Positions 55,001 through 63,464 of a stretch of DNA of 64,000 bases are shown here, piece after piece. Each line of letters opens with the position of its first letter. Positions within the stretch are counted from its first letter, which is position 1. The notes beneath the pieces are model-generated. The model had not been told where the DNA came from and did not search any database. It was given only the letters and a program-made list of their open reading frames with translations. Position numbers and translations under genes: made by a program. Origin of the DNA: Methylocystis hirsuta (GTDB taxonomy: Bacteria > Pseudomonadota > Alphaproteobacteria > Rhizobiales > Beijerinckiaceae); NCBI RefSeq assembly GCF_003722355.1, contig NZ_QWDD01000003.1:1-64000 (forward strand). The letters are read 5' to 3'.

Positions 55001-56515
55001 CGAGTCAGAACTTTCAGTGACGAGGAAGGCGCCGGCGAGAAGGTCGTTATGGGCTTCGCCGGCATAGATGACGCTCTCGAGCTGCGCGTCCGAAAGGAGC
55101 CCAGACTCGATCACGCTCTTTGGCAGATGCGGTCGATAGCTGGGCTTTGGCGGCGCGACCGACGCCATGGCGGCGGATTGCACGAGCGTCGTCGGATGCG
55201 GCTTCGCGCCTTCAATTACGATCGACTGCACCGCATAGGGCTCATAGAGCCCGGCGCTGAGCGCGCCGCCCTCGGGCGCTTTCCAGTCGCGACAATCATA
55301 GGCGACTTCGACAATCTCTGAAGGCGCGCGCGGGGTAGGGGCGGGAACGACGCCGGCGTTTTGACGCGCAGAAACAGCAAAGGCGAGAAGTGGCGCGCCG
55401 CGACGTGTTGTAACGATCGGCGTGAGAGTCTTGCCGGTCGAACCGACGCCTGCCCGGATAGGCGTATCGCTATTGCCAACCGCGGTAACAATAGACGCGC
55501 GCGGCGGAATCTCGTTTTGCACAAGCGCGAGCAATTCCGAAAGATCGGCGACCGGACCGAAGCCTGCGATAAATTCTTTCGGATTCTCGGCCGGAGCTTT
55601 GTCGAAGACCGAAAGCCGGCTTTCGACACTCGTCCCATGGCGCGCGAAAAATCCGCGCGTGAGGGAGGCGGTGAAGACGAGCCGCCCCTGTTCCTGCAAA
55701 CGTTCGAAGCTTCGACGCCAGCTGTTTGAAGACGGCGCAAAGCTCTCGCCGGTGATGGCGACAAGGCGTCCGCCATTCTGAAGCCGCGCGAGAGACGCGC
55801 GGATATGCTCGAAAGTCGCGGCGGAATGCCGCCCCTCGATCATGGGCGAGGAGGAGAAGGGCGGGTTCATCAATACGACGCTGGGAACCAGATCGGCGTC
55901 GAGCCGGTCGTGGAGCTGCGCGCCGTCGAGGCGGCTGAGCGGCGGCGCTTGAGGAAATAGACGTTTCAGGAGATCGGCCCGCGTCCCGGCCCATTCATTG
56001 AGGATGAGTTTCGCGCCGGCGATCTCGGCGAAGATCGCCAGCATGCCCGTGCCGGCGGAGGGTTCAAGCACGATGTCATTCGGAGTGATCCCTGCCGCGA
56101 GACTCGCGACATAGGCGAATTCCAGCGGCGTCGAAAATTGCTGCAGCTCCTGGCTTTCTTCCGAGCGGCGCGTTTCGCTGGGCAGCAGCGCGCCGATTTT
56201 CGAGAGCATGGCGAGAATGCGCGCCGGATCATTGGCAGCCCGTGCTGTCATTGCCGGACCATAGCGGCGCAGGAACAGAACCTGCGCCACCTCCACCGTC
56301 TCATAGGCGCTTTTCCAGCCCCAGGCGCCTTGCGCATCGCTCGCGCCGAACGCGCCTTCCATTGCCGCGCGCAGGGCAGGGGCGTCGATGACGCGTCCCG
56401 TCGCAAGATGCGTGACGAGCGTCTGCGCCGCCATCATCAGCGCATGCGGCTTGTCTGTCGAAATAAAGGAAAGTTCGGCTTGTTGGCGGGGCGTAGCGGC
56501 GAGGATCGGGCTCAT
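52061..56515 (-). CDS. Fused N6-DNA methylase and strawberry-notch-type helicase
   Basis: A 1484-residue protein. An adenine-methylase domain comes first: LEPSAGTGMLAIFAEIAG (SAM site) and VVLMNPPFSSSPM (NPPF catalytic motif). The helicase follows: YLGDGTGAGKGRQVAGVVLD (Walker A variant), VIVFDEAHALANA (DEAH-like Walker B), ARVLYVSATGATTVANLAY, and in the second lobe GTGRSYHAERAARN, LEPGWKADNAIQGLGRTNRT. This pairing is typical of large alphaproteobacterial plasmid genes. It may methylate and remodel plasmid DNA, for example against host restriction. Between the DUF6927-like and Toprim genes. Intact. Confidence 0.92.
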   Translation of the reverse strand: MSPILAATPRQQAELSFISTDKPHALMMAAQTLVTHLATGRVIDAPALRAAMEGAFGASDAQGAWGWKSAYETVEVAQVLFLRRYGPAMTARAANDPARILAMLSKIGALLPSETRRSEESQELQQFSTPLEFAYVASLAAGITPNDIVLEPSAGTGMLAIFAEIAGAKLILNEWAGTRADLLKRLFPQAPPLSRLDGAQLHDRLDADLVPSVVLMNPPFSSSPMIEGRHSAATFEHIRASLARLQNGGRLVAITGESFAPSSNSWRRSFERLQEQGRLVFTASLTRGFFARHGTSVESRLSVFDKAPAENPKEFIAGFGPVADLSELLALVQNEIPPRASIVTAVGNSDTPIRAGVGSTGKTLTPIVTTRRGAPLLAFAVSARQNAGVVPAPTPRAPSEIVEVAYDCRDWKAPEGGALSAGLYEPYAVQSIVIEGAKPHPTTLVQSAAMASVAPPKPSYRPHLPKSVIESGLLSDAQLESVIYAGEAHNDLLAGAFLVTESSDSVSAAPDDAEKAVRFRRGYYLGDGTGAGKGRQVAGVVLDNWLKGRRKALWISKSDKLCEDAQRDWSALGQEKLQIVPQSRFKQGVPIKLSEGILFTTYATLRSDERQGRDGAVKASRLKQIIDWLGTDFDGVIVFDEAHALANAAGDKGERGEKTASQQGRAGLMLQNALPGARVLYVSATGATTVANLAYATRLGLWGSTDMPFATRTDFVAAMEAGGIAAMEVLARDLKALGLYASRALSYAGVEVEMLEHSLSAEQIRIYDSYAGAFEIIHNNLNAALEAANITGEGGKAYNRNAKAAARSAFESNKQRFFNHLITAMKVPSLITSIERDLAAGHAAVIQIVSTSEALMERRLAEIPFSEWGDLSCDITPREYVLDYLAHSFPTQLFEVYSDENGDLHSRPAVDEHGNPVQSREAMERRNRLIEHLAALPAVQGALDQIVQRFGTEMVAEVTGRSRRIVRKTNADGSDRLCVENRPASANLGETQAFMDDEKRILVFSDAGGTGRSYHAERAARNQRLRVHYLLEPGWKADNAIQGLGRTNRTNQAQPPLFRPVATDVKGEKRFLSTIARRLDTLGAITRGQRQTGGQGLFRPEDNLESPYGRAALRRLYQLVFAGKVEGCSLTRFMEATGLDLTDQDGSLKEELPPISTFLNRILALPIALQNLLFDVFEGLMAAQIEAAVEAGVFDVGVETLMAESLVVNNCRTIAVHGGSGAETELLTILRKDKTRITTLDAAHRSASASQKSRLMINDQSGRAAVELPASALMQDDGSIQPRVRLLRPAHADVITVEALERSHWRDATSEEFQRAWEAEVASLPELTESTFHIVTGLLLPVWNCLPDEAARVYRLQTDQGERVIGRLVSAASAAMLLEATGAGAPDLAPAAAITAVLQDGASLILAEGLVLKRSLVMNRHRLELTGFSDTMVDRLKAQGLVSEIIAWKLRLFVPLGDDAGKIVEKLLALYPLLRVAPATRVSS

Positions 56516-56655
56516 CGAGTGTCTCCGGGATTGTAACCGGCCCGGGACGCTCTCTCTTTGCGCCTCCCGGGCTCGCCCTCCCGGCCAAGCCCTCTTGCTC
56601 TTCTCTCCCCCGCCGCCGCGCCGCCGATCATCGCGGTGACGCCGCCGCCAATCCG

Positions 56656-57068
56656 TCAGGACGACGACGCGGATTTTTGTGTTGCTTCACTGCGCCGCGC
56701 CGCAGCGTTCGCGCGACAGCGGGCGCGCCAGGCGATGGCGTAAGGCCGATCCGTCGGCGTCAGCAGATCCAGAATGTCCTCGGGGCAGTCGCTCTCGCAG
56801 GGCCCCATGTGCTCGGTCATATCCTTGTATCCGAACACGAAGCCTTCCGCGTCGCGCGGATTGTAGATGTGAGGCAGACGAGCGCGAAGACGGCGCTCGC
56901 GCCGCCGTCGCGGCGCTGTTGCTCGACGGCGGCGTAATACGTGTCGCCAAGGAGTGTTGAGCGCAGGACCTTCGATCGGCCTTCCGCATTTTCGAAGGTG
57001 AATTGCGCGTCGAGATAGTCACGCGGTCCTGCGTGACCGCCGAGCGATTGCATATAGAGCCAGCCCAT
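56656..57068 (-). pseudogene. DUF6927-like plasmid protein, one-base frameshift
   Basis: From ATG 57068 the first frame reads MGWLYMQSLGGHAGPRDYLD, SKVLRSTLLGDTYYAAVE and VFALVCL. Near 56873 the frame changes and the next continues FGYKDMTEHMGPCESDCPED and LTPTDRPYAIAWRARCRANA. Restored, it is about 137 residues with the conserved Cys pair ESDCPE, a family I recall from plasmid clusters with large ParB-like genes. One missing base explains the break. Confidence 0.7.
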
Positions 57069-57244
57069 GGCGGCGCCTTTCAAAATGGAGGGAACACGCG
57101 CGCGTCAGGGCGCGCGCGACGGGGGCGGGAAACGGAAATTCAGGGAACGACGAAGGCGCGTCTTAAGCGGACGCGCCGAACGTCAGCATCGACGCAGCAG
57201 TCGCGAAGGAGGGCGGGACAGCGCACGCCGTCCCGCCTTCAGCA

Positions 57245-59304
57245 TCATTCTGCGGCCGTGGCGTGCGGCGCATCTTCGTCGGCGTCGTGCGACGCCGTAT
57301 CGTCGTCATCGCCGAGAAAATCCGGCAGGTCCTCGCTATCTTCCGTTTGGACGATTGGCGCGTCGGGCCCCTGCGTTGACGCGCCGCGCAGGGCTCGGGC
57401 AGCCAACCGGTTCCCTGAAGCAGACGTTCCGCCTCGATCGCCATGTCGGATTTTTTCAGATGATTGATCATCTGCGCGGTGGCTTCGCCCTTCGCTTCGC
57501 GCACCGCCGCCAGGATCCGCGCCTTGGTGACCTTGCCGAAATAGCTCTCAACCGTCGGCGTCCAATGCGCGCTCATATCGAGCCCGACATGTCGGCCAGT
57601 CGATCGGCGTGATCCAGCGCCTTTGAGCAGCGTTCGTGCGGAAGCTGCAGCGCATTGACGCTCTGGCCGACACAGAAGGCGAAAAGCCCAGCCGTCGACT
57701 CGCGATCGGCTTTCAGCAACCAGTCCCAGAGATCGTCCGATTTCTTCGGCAATCGCAATTGCCAACGGCCCTGCGCCTCATCAATCGCCCGCGCCGTAGC
57801 GCTATCGGCGAGGCCCGAAGCATAGCCGCCGAGCGGCGCGGATTTGACGTCGATCTCGATGCAGCCGTCGAAGCGGCCGGAAGCGTAAAAACTCTTCAGC
57901 GCCAGCGCATGGGTCGCCGCGAGAAACGCCGCCTCCGGATCATTGGCGAGGGCGACGCGCAGCGCCAGCGTGCGATGGGCGGTGAGTTCGCTCAACAATC
58001 GGTCGGAGAGTTTTGACGAGACTTCCGTCTCGTCCTGGTCGGCCGCGTTTCCATCGGGACTGCCGACCGCACTGTCGCCCGCGGGCTTTGGGGCGGCCAC
58101 AGATTCCGTGGGCGCGCCAGCGGCCGGCGCGCCAACGGGCTCCTCATCTTCGGGACGGACAAAGCCGCGCTCGACCTTCAGGGCCCCGTCGTAGTCGATG
58201 CTGACAAAAATCCCGGCGCGCGAGAGTTCGGTCGGATCGTAGATGGCGGGCCGCTCGTCAACCGCCGCCATCTCCTTTTCAAGTTCCGCGAGCCTGCGGT
58301 CGACCTCTTCGGGAAGATCTTCCGCGCCCTCGTGCTCATCTGACAGTGCGTCATATTCGGCGAGCGCGGCGTCGTAACGCGCCTGCTGGTCCTCCGAGAT
58401 CGGCGCATAAGTCGCCGGCAGCCGCCGCAGCCCTTTCGTGTGGCCATAGGGGAAATCGATTGCGATCTGCGACCATTTCCAGCCTTCGGCGCGCAGCGTG
58501 TCGGCGGTCTCCGCGAGCTTCTCTCGCGCCAGCCGGTCGAGCAGCGCCACATCCTGCAGCCAGCCGCCATGATCCTGCTGGAAGAGATCGCGAAGGACGA
58601 GCCCGCCCGCCGCCTCATAGGCTTCAACGCCGACGAAGACCGCGCGCTTGTCCCCCGCCTTCACCGCGCCTTCGGTCAGCAGGCGGCGGATCGTGTAGGG
58701 CTCCTTATTGTAGGAACGGCTCAGAGTCTCCCACACTTCCTCCTGCCGCGCATGGTCGTCGGTGACGCAAAAGGCCATGAGCTGCTCGAGGCTCAACTCC
58801 TCGGCGACGTACAGATCGAGCAGTTTCTGGCTCGCCGCTGCGAGCTTCAGTCTCTGTCGCACCACCGGCGCGCCGACGAAAAACCGCGCGGCGATCTCGT
58901 CAATCGTGACGCCCTGATCCTGCAGATTCTTGAACGCCCGAAACTGATCAAGCGGATGCAATGCCTCGCGCATCGTATTCTCGGCGAGCGAATCTTCTTC
59001 CTCGATCCCGTCGGCTTTCACGATGCATGGTACGGGCGCGTTCTTGGCGAGGCGCTTCTGCTTGACGAGCAATTTAAGCGCCGCCAGACGTCGCCCGCCA
59101 GCGCTGACCGCGAACGCGCCCGTTTCGGCGCCCTGGTCGTCCACGACCGGCCGAACGCTCAAGGACTGCAGCAAGCCACGCCTTGCGATATCCTCGGCCA
59201 GATCTTCGACGCTCACCCCCGCCTTGATCCGGCGCATTCGCATCCGACGCCACAAGCTTGTCGAGCGCGATATCCCGTGCCGCCGTCAAAACAATCTTCG
59301 CCAT
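57245..59304 (-). pseudogene. Large ParB/sulfiredoxin-like plasmid protein, three frameshifts
   Basis: The main frame (57573-59255) has IKAGVSVEDLAEDIARRGLL, FAVSAGGRRLAALKLLVKQ, EDSLAENTMREALHPLDQF and RFFVGAPVVRQRLKLAAAS, the ParB N-terminal core and helix-turn-helix. The true start, MAKIVLTAARDIALDKLVAS at 59304, is in another frame, joined near 59237. The C-terminal part (HWTPTVESYFGKVTKARILA and AAQMINHLKKSDMAIEAERL) follows a break near 57583, and an acidic tail follows another near 57391, ending at 57245. Whole, about 690 residues, as in plasmid ParB-like proteins. Each break needs only one or two bases. Confidence 0.82.
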
Positions 59305-59386
59305 GTCCCTGAACTCCGCGACGGATGGGCGAGAGCCTCTCTCTCACCCTCTGCTCCGTCGAAAAGCCCAAAGGGCTCTCTCGCTC

Positions 59387-59755
59387 TCAGGCCGCGGCCT
59401 CCCCGCCGCCGCAGCCGGGCACGTTCCGCACCTCGACGCCCGCGCGCGCGTAAGCCTCGGCGACCGCGGCGAGCGGCGCATAGGACAGCGCGCGCCAGGG
59501 TGGCGGATCGGCTGGCTTGCCGACCGCGATCATCGGACCACGAAGCGCGAGGTCCGCGACCTTTCCGAAATCGACCATGCGGCTATCGATCACGGGCAAG
59601 CCCGCCGCGATCGCCGCGGCTTTGACCGTCTGGCAGTCATAGCCGCTCAGCCAGCCAGCCTCGTAATGCAAGGAAAAGCCGCCTCTTCCAATGAAGAGAT
59701 GCCCGCCTTCGGTGACGAGGGCCTTGGCGATCGTCGCGTCGTAATTATCCGTCAT
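59387..59755 (-). CDS. Conserved plasmid hypothetical protein, 122 aa
   Basis: From ATG 59755 (MTDNYDATIAKALVTEGGHL). It includes FIGRGGFSLHYEAGWLSGYD, AIAAGLPVIDSRMVDFGKVA and a Gly-rich end. I recall similar small proteins near ParB-like plasmid genes but give no name. First gene of the operon that continues with the ParB-like gene 82 bases downstream. No signal peptide. Confidence 0.6.
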   Translation of the reverse strand: MTDNYDATIAKALVTEGGHLFIGRGGFSLHYEAGWLSGYDCQTVKAAAIAAGLPVIDSRMVDFGKVADLALRGPMIAVGKPADPPPWRALSYAPLAAVAEAYARAGVEVRNVPGCGGGEAAA

Positions 59756-60055
59756 GCGCGAAACCTCCATGACGGGCGCGGGAGCCTCTCTCTCGCTTTC
59801 CATCCCGTCGTGAAGGGCGATCCCCGCTCTCGCTCTGTGCAAAAGCATCGCTGAAAGGCCCGGCGCGCGGCTGCGGACGGCGGACTGTCCCGCGAGCGTG
59901 GCTTGACCGACGATGGTCTCATTTTGGGTGTGCTGCGGCGCGATGCGCAAGCCGGCCAAGTCTAATAAAGTGGCAAAAATTCCCGAATTGCCCTTGGCAG
60001 CCGCAAGAGAATCTATGACAGTGCGGGGGCGGTTTCGTGAGTTTTCCGGGGCAAA
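59756..60055. other. Divergent promoter region
   Basis: About 300 bases between the minus-strand operon and the plus-strand regulator. I see no gene. Both promoters should lie here and the regulator may bind here, but no operator repeat is obvious. Confidence 0.4.
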
Positions 60056-60700
60056 ATGGTCGGCAGCGGGCCAAAGCGGTCGCGTAAGGCTAAAGAAACG
60101 GGGGGTAAGGCTGAGGCGGATCGACGACGCCGGCTCATGGTCGTCACGATCGCTGATCGGCTCGATTCGCCTTATCTTGCAAACCTTGCGAACCGTCTGA
60201 TCGCGGAACATGCGGCAAGCGGCTTGTCGAAGCCGGAATTCGCCGAATTCGTCGGCATGTCGGGGTCGCAATTTCGCTATGTGCGGCGCCGGCTCGGCAA
60301 CCCGTCCATCACGATGTTGGCGGAAATCTCGAAAAAGCTTCGCGTCCCGCTCTACGAGTTGCTCGAAGCCAAGCCGGTGCGCGACCGCAAAAATCCCTCC
60401 GGGCCGAAAATGGTCGAGACGATCGGCGCCGTCGTGAATGAGCGCTTTCGCAGAAGCGGCCTGACCAAACAGGAATTCGCGAATTTTTTGAATGTTTCGC
60501 TGCCGCAGCTCTATCTCATCACCGATGGCGTATCGAACCCGTCCCTGCTCGTCCTCGTCGAACTCGCGGAAAGGTTGGACATAAGCTTGTGGGAATTGCT
60601 TGGCGTTGAGCCGACACGCAAAGCGGCGAACGGCGCCAAACGCGCGGCGACCCCAAAAACTGCACGAGCTGCTCGGCTTCCATCTCAACGAGGACCGTGA
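60056..60700 (+). CDS. Regulator with two helix-turn-helix (XRE) domains
   Basis: A 214-residue protein. After a basic N-terminus come two similar Cro/CI-type domains: ASGLSKPEFAEFVGMSGSQF, then ITMLAEISKKLRVPLYELLE; and RRSGLTKQEFANFLNVSLPQ, then LLVLVELAERLDISLWELLG. The tail is Lys/Ala-rich. Tandem domains in one chain suggest it binds DNA as a pseudo-dimer. The divergent position suggests it regulates the plasmid operon at 51-59.8 kb, itself, or both. Confidence 0.82.
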   Translation: MVGSGPKRSRKAKETGGKAEADRRRRLMVVTIADRLDSPYLANLANRLIAEHAASGLSKPEFAEFVGMSGSQFRYVRRRLGNPSITMLAEISKKLRVPLYELLEAKPVRDRKNPSGPKMVETIGAVVNERFRRSGLTKQEFANFLNVSLPQLYLITDGVSNPSLLVLVELAERLDISLWELLGVEPTRKAANGAKRAATPKTARAARLPSQRGP

Positions 60701-60854
60701 GGAAAGAGCGCAGAGGGACCATTTCCTCGTTTATCGTTACCTGAGGAAGGTAACAAAATGACACGTGTAACAAAAGCAAATACGAGCGATGATGGAATCA
60801 TCGGTGATGACGGTGTGAAGCAGGCGGCGTAACGGGGTTGGTGTCCAAGCCGCC

Positions 60855-61345
60855 ATGAACGAGAGTAAGGTTGTTTGTCTTCGTCAGAAAGACGAAATCG
60901 ACGATCCGCTCACCGATCCTTTGCGCTCTGGCGCGAAGCGCCTCGTGCAGCAGGCGATGGAGGCGGAGTTCGCCGCCTTCCTGGCGTCGCACGCGGAACT
61001 CGAATTGCCGGACGGGAGCCAGCGCATTGTTCGGCATGGACATGATCCGGTTCGTCCGATCCAGATGGGGATCGGGCCGGTCGAGGTGGCGAAGCCGAAG
61101 GCGCGCGATCGCGGCGCGACGACCGCCGACGAGCGCATCCGCTACGCGTCATCGATCCTGCCGAAATGGGCGCGCCGTACGAAGAGCCTCGATGTTCTTT
61201 TGCCGGCTCTTTATCTGCGCGGCGTTTCCACCGGCGATTTTCAGGAAGTGCTGACGGCCTTGCTAGGCAAGGATGCGCCGAACCTCTCTCCTGCGGTGAT
61301 CGCGGCTCAAGAGCAAATGGGAAGACGAGTATCGGCGCTGGCGCC
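60855..61345 (+). pseudogene. IS256-family transposase, N-terminal part only
   Basis: From ATG 60855 the frame reads DDPLTDPLRSGAKRLVQQAM, EAEFAAFLASHAE, RHGHDPVRPIQMGIGPVEVA, SSILPKWARRTKSLDVLLPA and LTALLGKDAPNLSPAVI, the N-terminal DNA-binding part of a mutator-type transposase. A frameshift near 61305 leads to LKSKWEDEYRRW, then similarity stops. The catalytic domain is absent. Confidence 0.8.
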
Positions 61346-61520
61346 GGTCGACGCCGCTCGATGAGATCGGAGAGGTCGCGGACGAAGCACGTATGTCCAT
61401 GACCGCGCGCGGACGCTTGCCGCCGGCTACGTACCGGTGGACGCGTTCGAGGAGGATGGCGCGGGTCGTCGTCATGAGGGCGGATCGTCTACAGAGCCCC
61501 GCGGCGGCGGGTCAGCATGA

Positions 61521-62273
61521 TCATTCCATCGCACTGTCGGGAAGTATCAGCATAGTTAATATTTCATTCCCGGGCAGGGAGAAGGATTGTTCCTGAACCT
61601 CGTAGCGCTCTGCTCCTCGGAAACTGAACCAAGCATCGCCCCCTATTTTACGGGGAATTACGTCTTCCCGGCCTCCACTAAAAAGGAGGTCGAAGGCGTG
61701 GCTCTCCGGGTCAAGATCCTCTTTGGGGAACCAAAAACTTTGTAAAGAGGGTGGCCGACAAAGCCACTTGCGACCAGATCGGGTATGGCAGACGAGCATG
61801 ATCGGGAAATAATCCGACATTACCAGTTTAATCAGAGTCGCAGTAAGGCTGGCGCCAAAAATATCGGCGAGTTCGCGAACCGTCTTGACATTCAATCGTT
61901 TGAGTTTGCGCGCCGCAGGCATGAAAAGGTAGTTTGGAAGTATGAGATCCGATGCGAAGTCGTCAGCTTGCTTTTCAGGATTCATCGGGGAGTTTGGGCT
62001 GCTGAAATCGCGCCCGCTACAATACAATAGCTGTCCACGGTGATGGTGCCAGTGACCGATCTCATGGGCAATCGAAAAGCGTTGTCGTGTTATGATGCTT
62101 CGCGAGTTTACCGAGATAATTGCGCGCCGTTTCTTGCCGACGATCATGGCTTCACAACCATCAAGCGGGCGCCGTTTAACCAATGCTCCCGTATGCCAAG
62201 CGATTGCTTCCAGATCGATTTCCTTGGGGTCTTCGATCCCCAAGCTTTGAAGAAGTTTTTCGGCAGGGTTCAT
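61521..62273 (-). CDS. ImmA/IrrE-family metallo-endopeptidase
   Basis: A 250-residue protein. The zinc motif is QRFSIAHEIGHWHHH (HExxH), followed by MNPEKQADDFASDLILPNY, whose Glu is the expected third ligand. The N-terminal AEKLLQSLGIEDPKEIDLEA and GKKRRAIISVNSRSIITRQR fit the family. The C-terminal 100 residues (WLCRPPSLQSFWFPKEDLDP onward) could sense a ligand or bind a partner. Such peptidases cleave repressors to switch on prophage, mobile-element or stress genes. ATG overlaps the stop of the upstream gene as ATGA. Confidence 0.88.
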   Translation of the reverse strand: MNPAEKLLQSLGIEDPKEIDLEAIAWHTGALVKRRPLDGCEAMIVGKKRRAIISVNSRSIITRQRFSIAHEIGHWHHHRGQLLYCSGRDFSSPNSPMNPEKQADDFASDLILPNYLFMPAARKLKRLNVKTVRELADIFGASLTATLIKLVMSDYFPIMLVCHTRSGRKWLCRPPSLQSFWFPKEDLDPESHAFDLLFSGGREDVIPRKIGGDAWFSFRGAERYEVQEQSFSLPGNEILTMLILPDSAME

Positions 62274-62689
62274 GACCGAGAGTCGTCGTCTTCAAGCTGG
62301 TCAAGTTCAGCCAAGTCCTCCAATAATCCTTCGATATCGTTTTTGCTAAGCTCTTCCCCCTTGCGGGCTGCCATCATGATCGGTTCGGAATCGTTCGCCT
62401 TACCGCTTCGAATTTTTTCAAAGCGCTCCCGCGTGGTGCGCTTGTTGGCGGCTAGGGATGACGAGAGACCAGATTTTACTAGCGCCAACTGGGCGCGTGC
62501 TCGCTCAAGATTCGCCTTGCCGGCCTTAAGGATGCCGCGTTCGATTGCTGCGTCTACTTTGGACAGGGCGTCGTTAGGCTCGATTCCAGCGTCGCGAAGT
62601 TCATCGTCTAGTTGATCGCCAGACAGTCGAAGAATGCTGTCAATTATCGCGTCCTCGACGTGCTCGAGCGGGTCCTTCTTCCTTGTCAT
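62270..62689 (-). CDS. Unknown protein between sigma-like and ImmA genes
   Basis: A 139-residue protein from ATG 62689, overlapping the stop of the sigma-like gene as ATGA. It is helical and charged: DPLEHVEDAIIDSILRLSGD, DAAIERGILKAGKANLERAR and a very acidic end. No family recognised. Coupling at both ends suggests equal production with its neighbours; it could be an anti-sigma factor or the ImmA substrate, which is inference. Confidence 0.65.
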   Translation of the reverse strand: MTRKKDPLEHVEDAIIDSILRLSGDQLDDELRDAGIEPNDALSKVDAAIERGILKAGKANLERARAQLALVKSGLSSSLAANKRTTRERFEKIRSGKANDSEPIMMAARKGEELSKNDIEGLLEDLAELDQLEDDDSRS

Positions 62690-63291
62690 GGCTTCCATCC
62701 TTCAGGGAGCAGCCTTTTTGCAACCCGGCGGACCCGCTTTGCGAGATAGTCGAAGTCCTTCTGCGCAACCCCGCACAACTCGTGCAGTTCTTTTCCTTTC
62801 AATCCTTCGCTCCAGCCGGTCAAGCAGAGCTGCGCCTCGTAATCGTCGCCAAGCGCCGCGGTGATCTTGGCAATTACCACTTCATTTCTAACCGCCTTTG
62901 CCTGAGCGTCTTCTCTCGCGATGAGATCTGTCTCAGCATCAGGCTCTACGCTTACGACTTGTGGCACTGAATCGCTCTGATCGCCGATCGGGCTCCTGTA
63001 TTCGACGATGTCGCGTTTAGCCTTCTTGCGCGCATTTGAAACCCTGCTTCTCATGGTCTCAACCAAGCAAGCCATGAACGGAATGGCTCTCGGAAGCGCC
63101 CGTTCCGTCATCGTCGATAACACGGTGTCCGATATGATTTCATCAGGGTCCAACCCGGTGCCCGCCGATAACATGCGCGATATGATCGCCAGTTGCTTGC
63201 GCTCGTCCATCGTTAGTCGATTCAGGCATGCGCGAACCTCGTCCTGCGACAGCGTGTCGTTATTTTCTGTTTCCGATGCGCCGAGCGACAT
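62686..63291 (-). CDS. Sigma-70-like regulator
   Basis: A 201-residue protein from ATG 63291 (MSLGASETENNDTLSQDEVR). The middle (DPDEIISDTVLSTMTERALP, FMACLVETMRSRVSNARKKA) resembles sigma region 2; the C-terminus (LTGWSEGLKGKELHELCGVA, DYLAKRVRRVAKRLLPEGW) resembles region 4 with a helix-turn-helix. It may be a small ECF-like sigma factor or a derived DNA-binding protein. Diverges from the CD-NTase gene. Confidence 0.65.
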   Translation of the reverse strand: MSLGASETENNDTLSQDEVRACLNRLTMDERKQLAIISRMLSAGTGLDPDEIISDTVLSTMTERALPRAIPFMACLVETMRSRVSNARKKAKRDIVEYRSPIGDQSDSVPQVVSVEPDAETDLIAREDAQAKAVRNEVVIAKITAALGDDYEAQLCLTGWSEGLKGKELHELCGVAQKDFDYLAKRVRRVAKRLLPEGWKP

Positions 63292-63464
63292 GATGGCCTT
63301 TGTAATTTTGCGCTCGCTCTTGAATGCTCCTCCGCAATGAAAGTCAGACAAGATTTTTTTTGTCCGAAGGGGACGCAAGCGGAGCATTCAAGAATAGGAC
63401 GCTGAGAATCGTCGCAGGAAAACAGCCTGCGCGCAACTTCTCCGAGCAGATAAGGATCGAAGAA

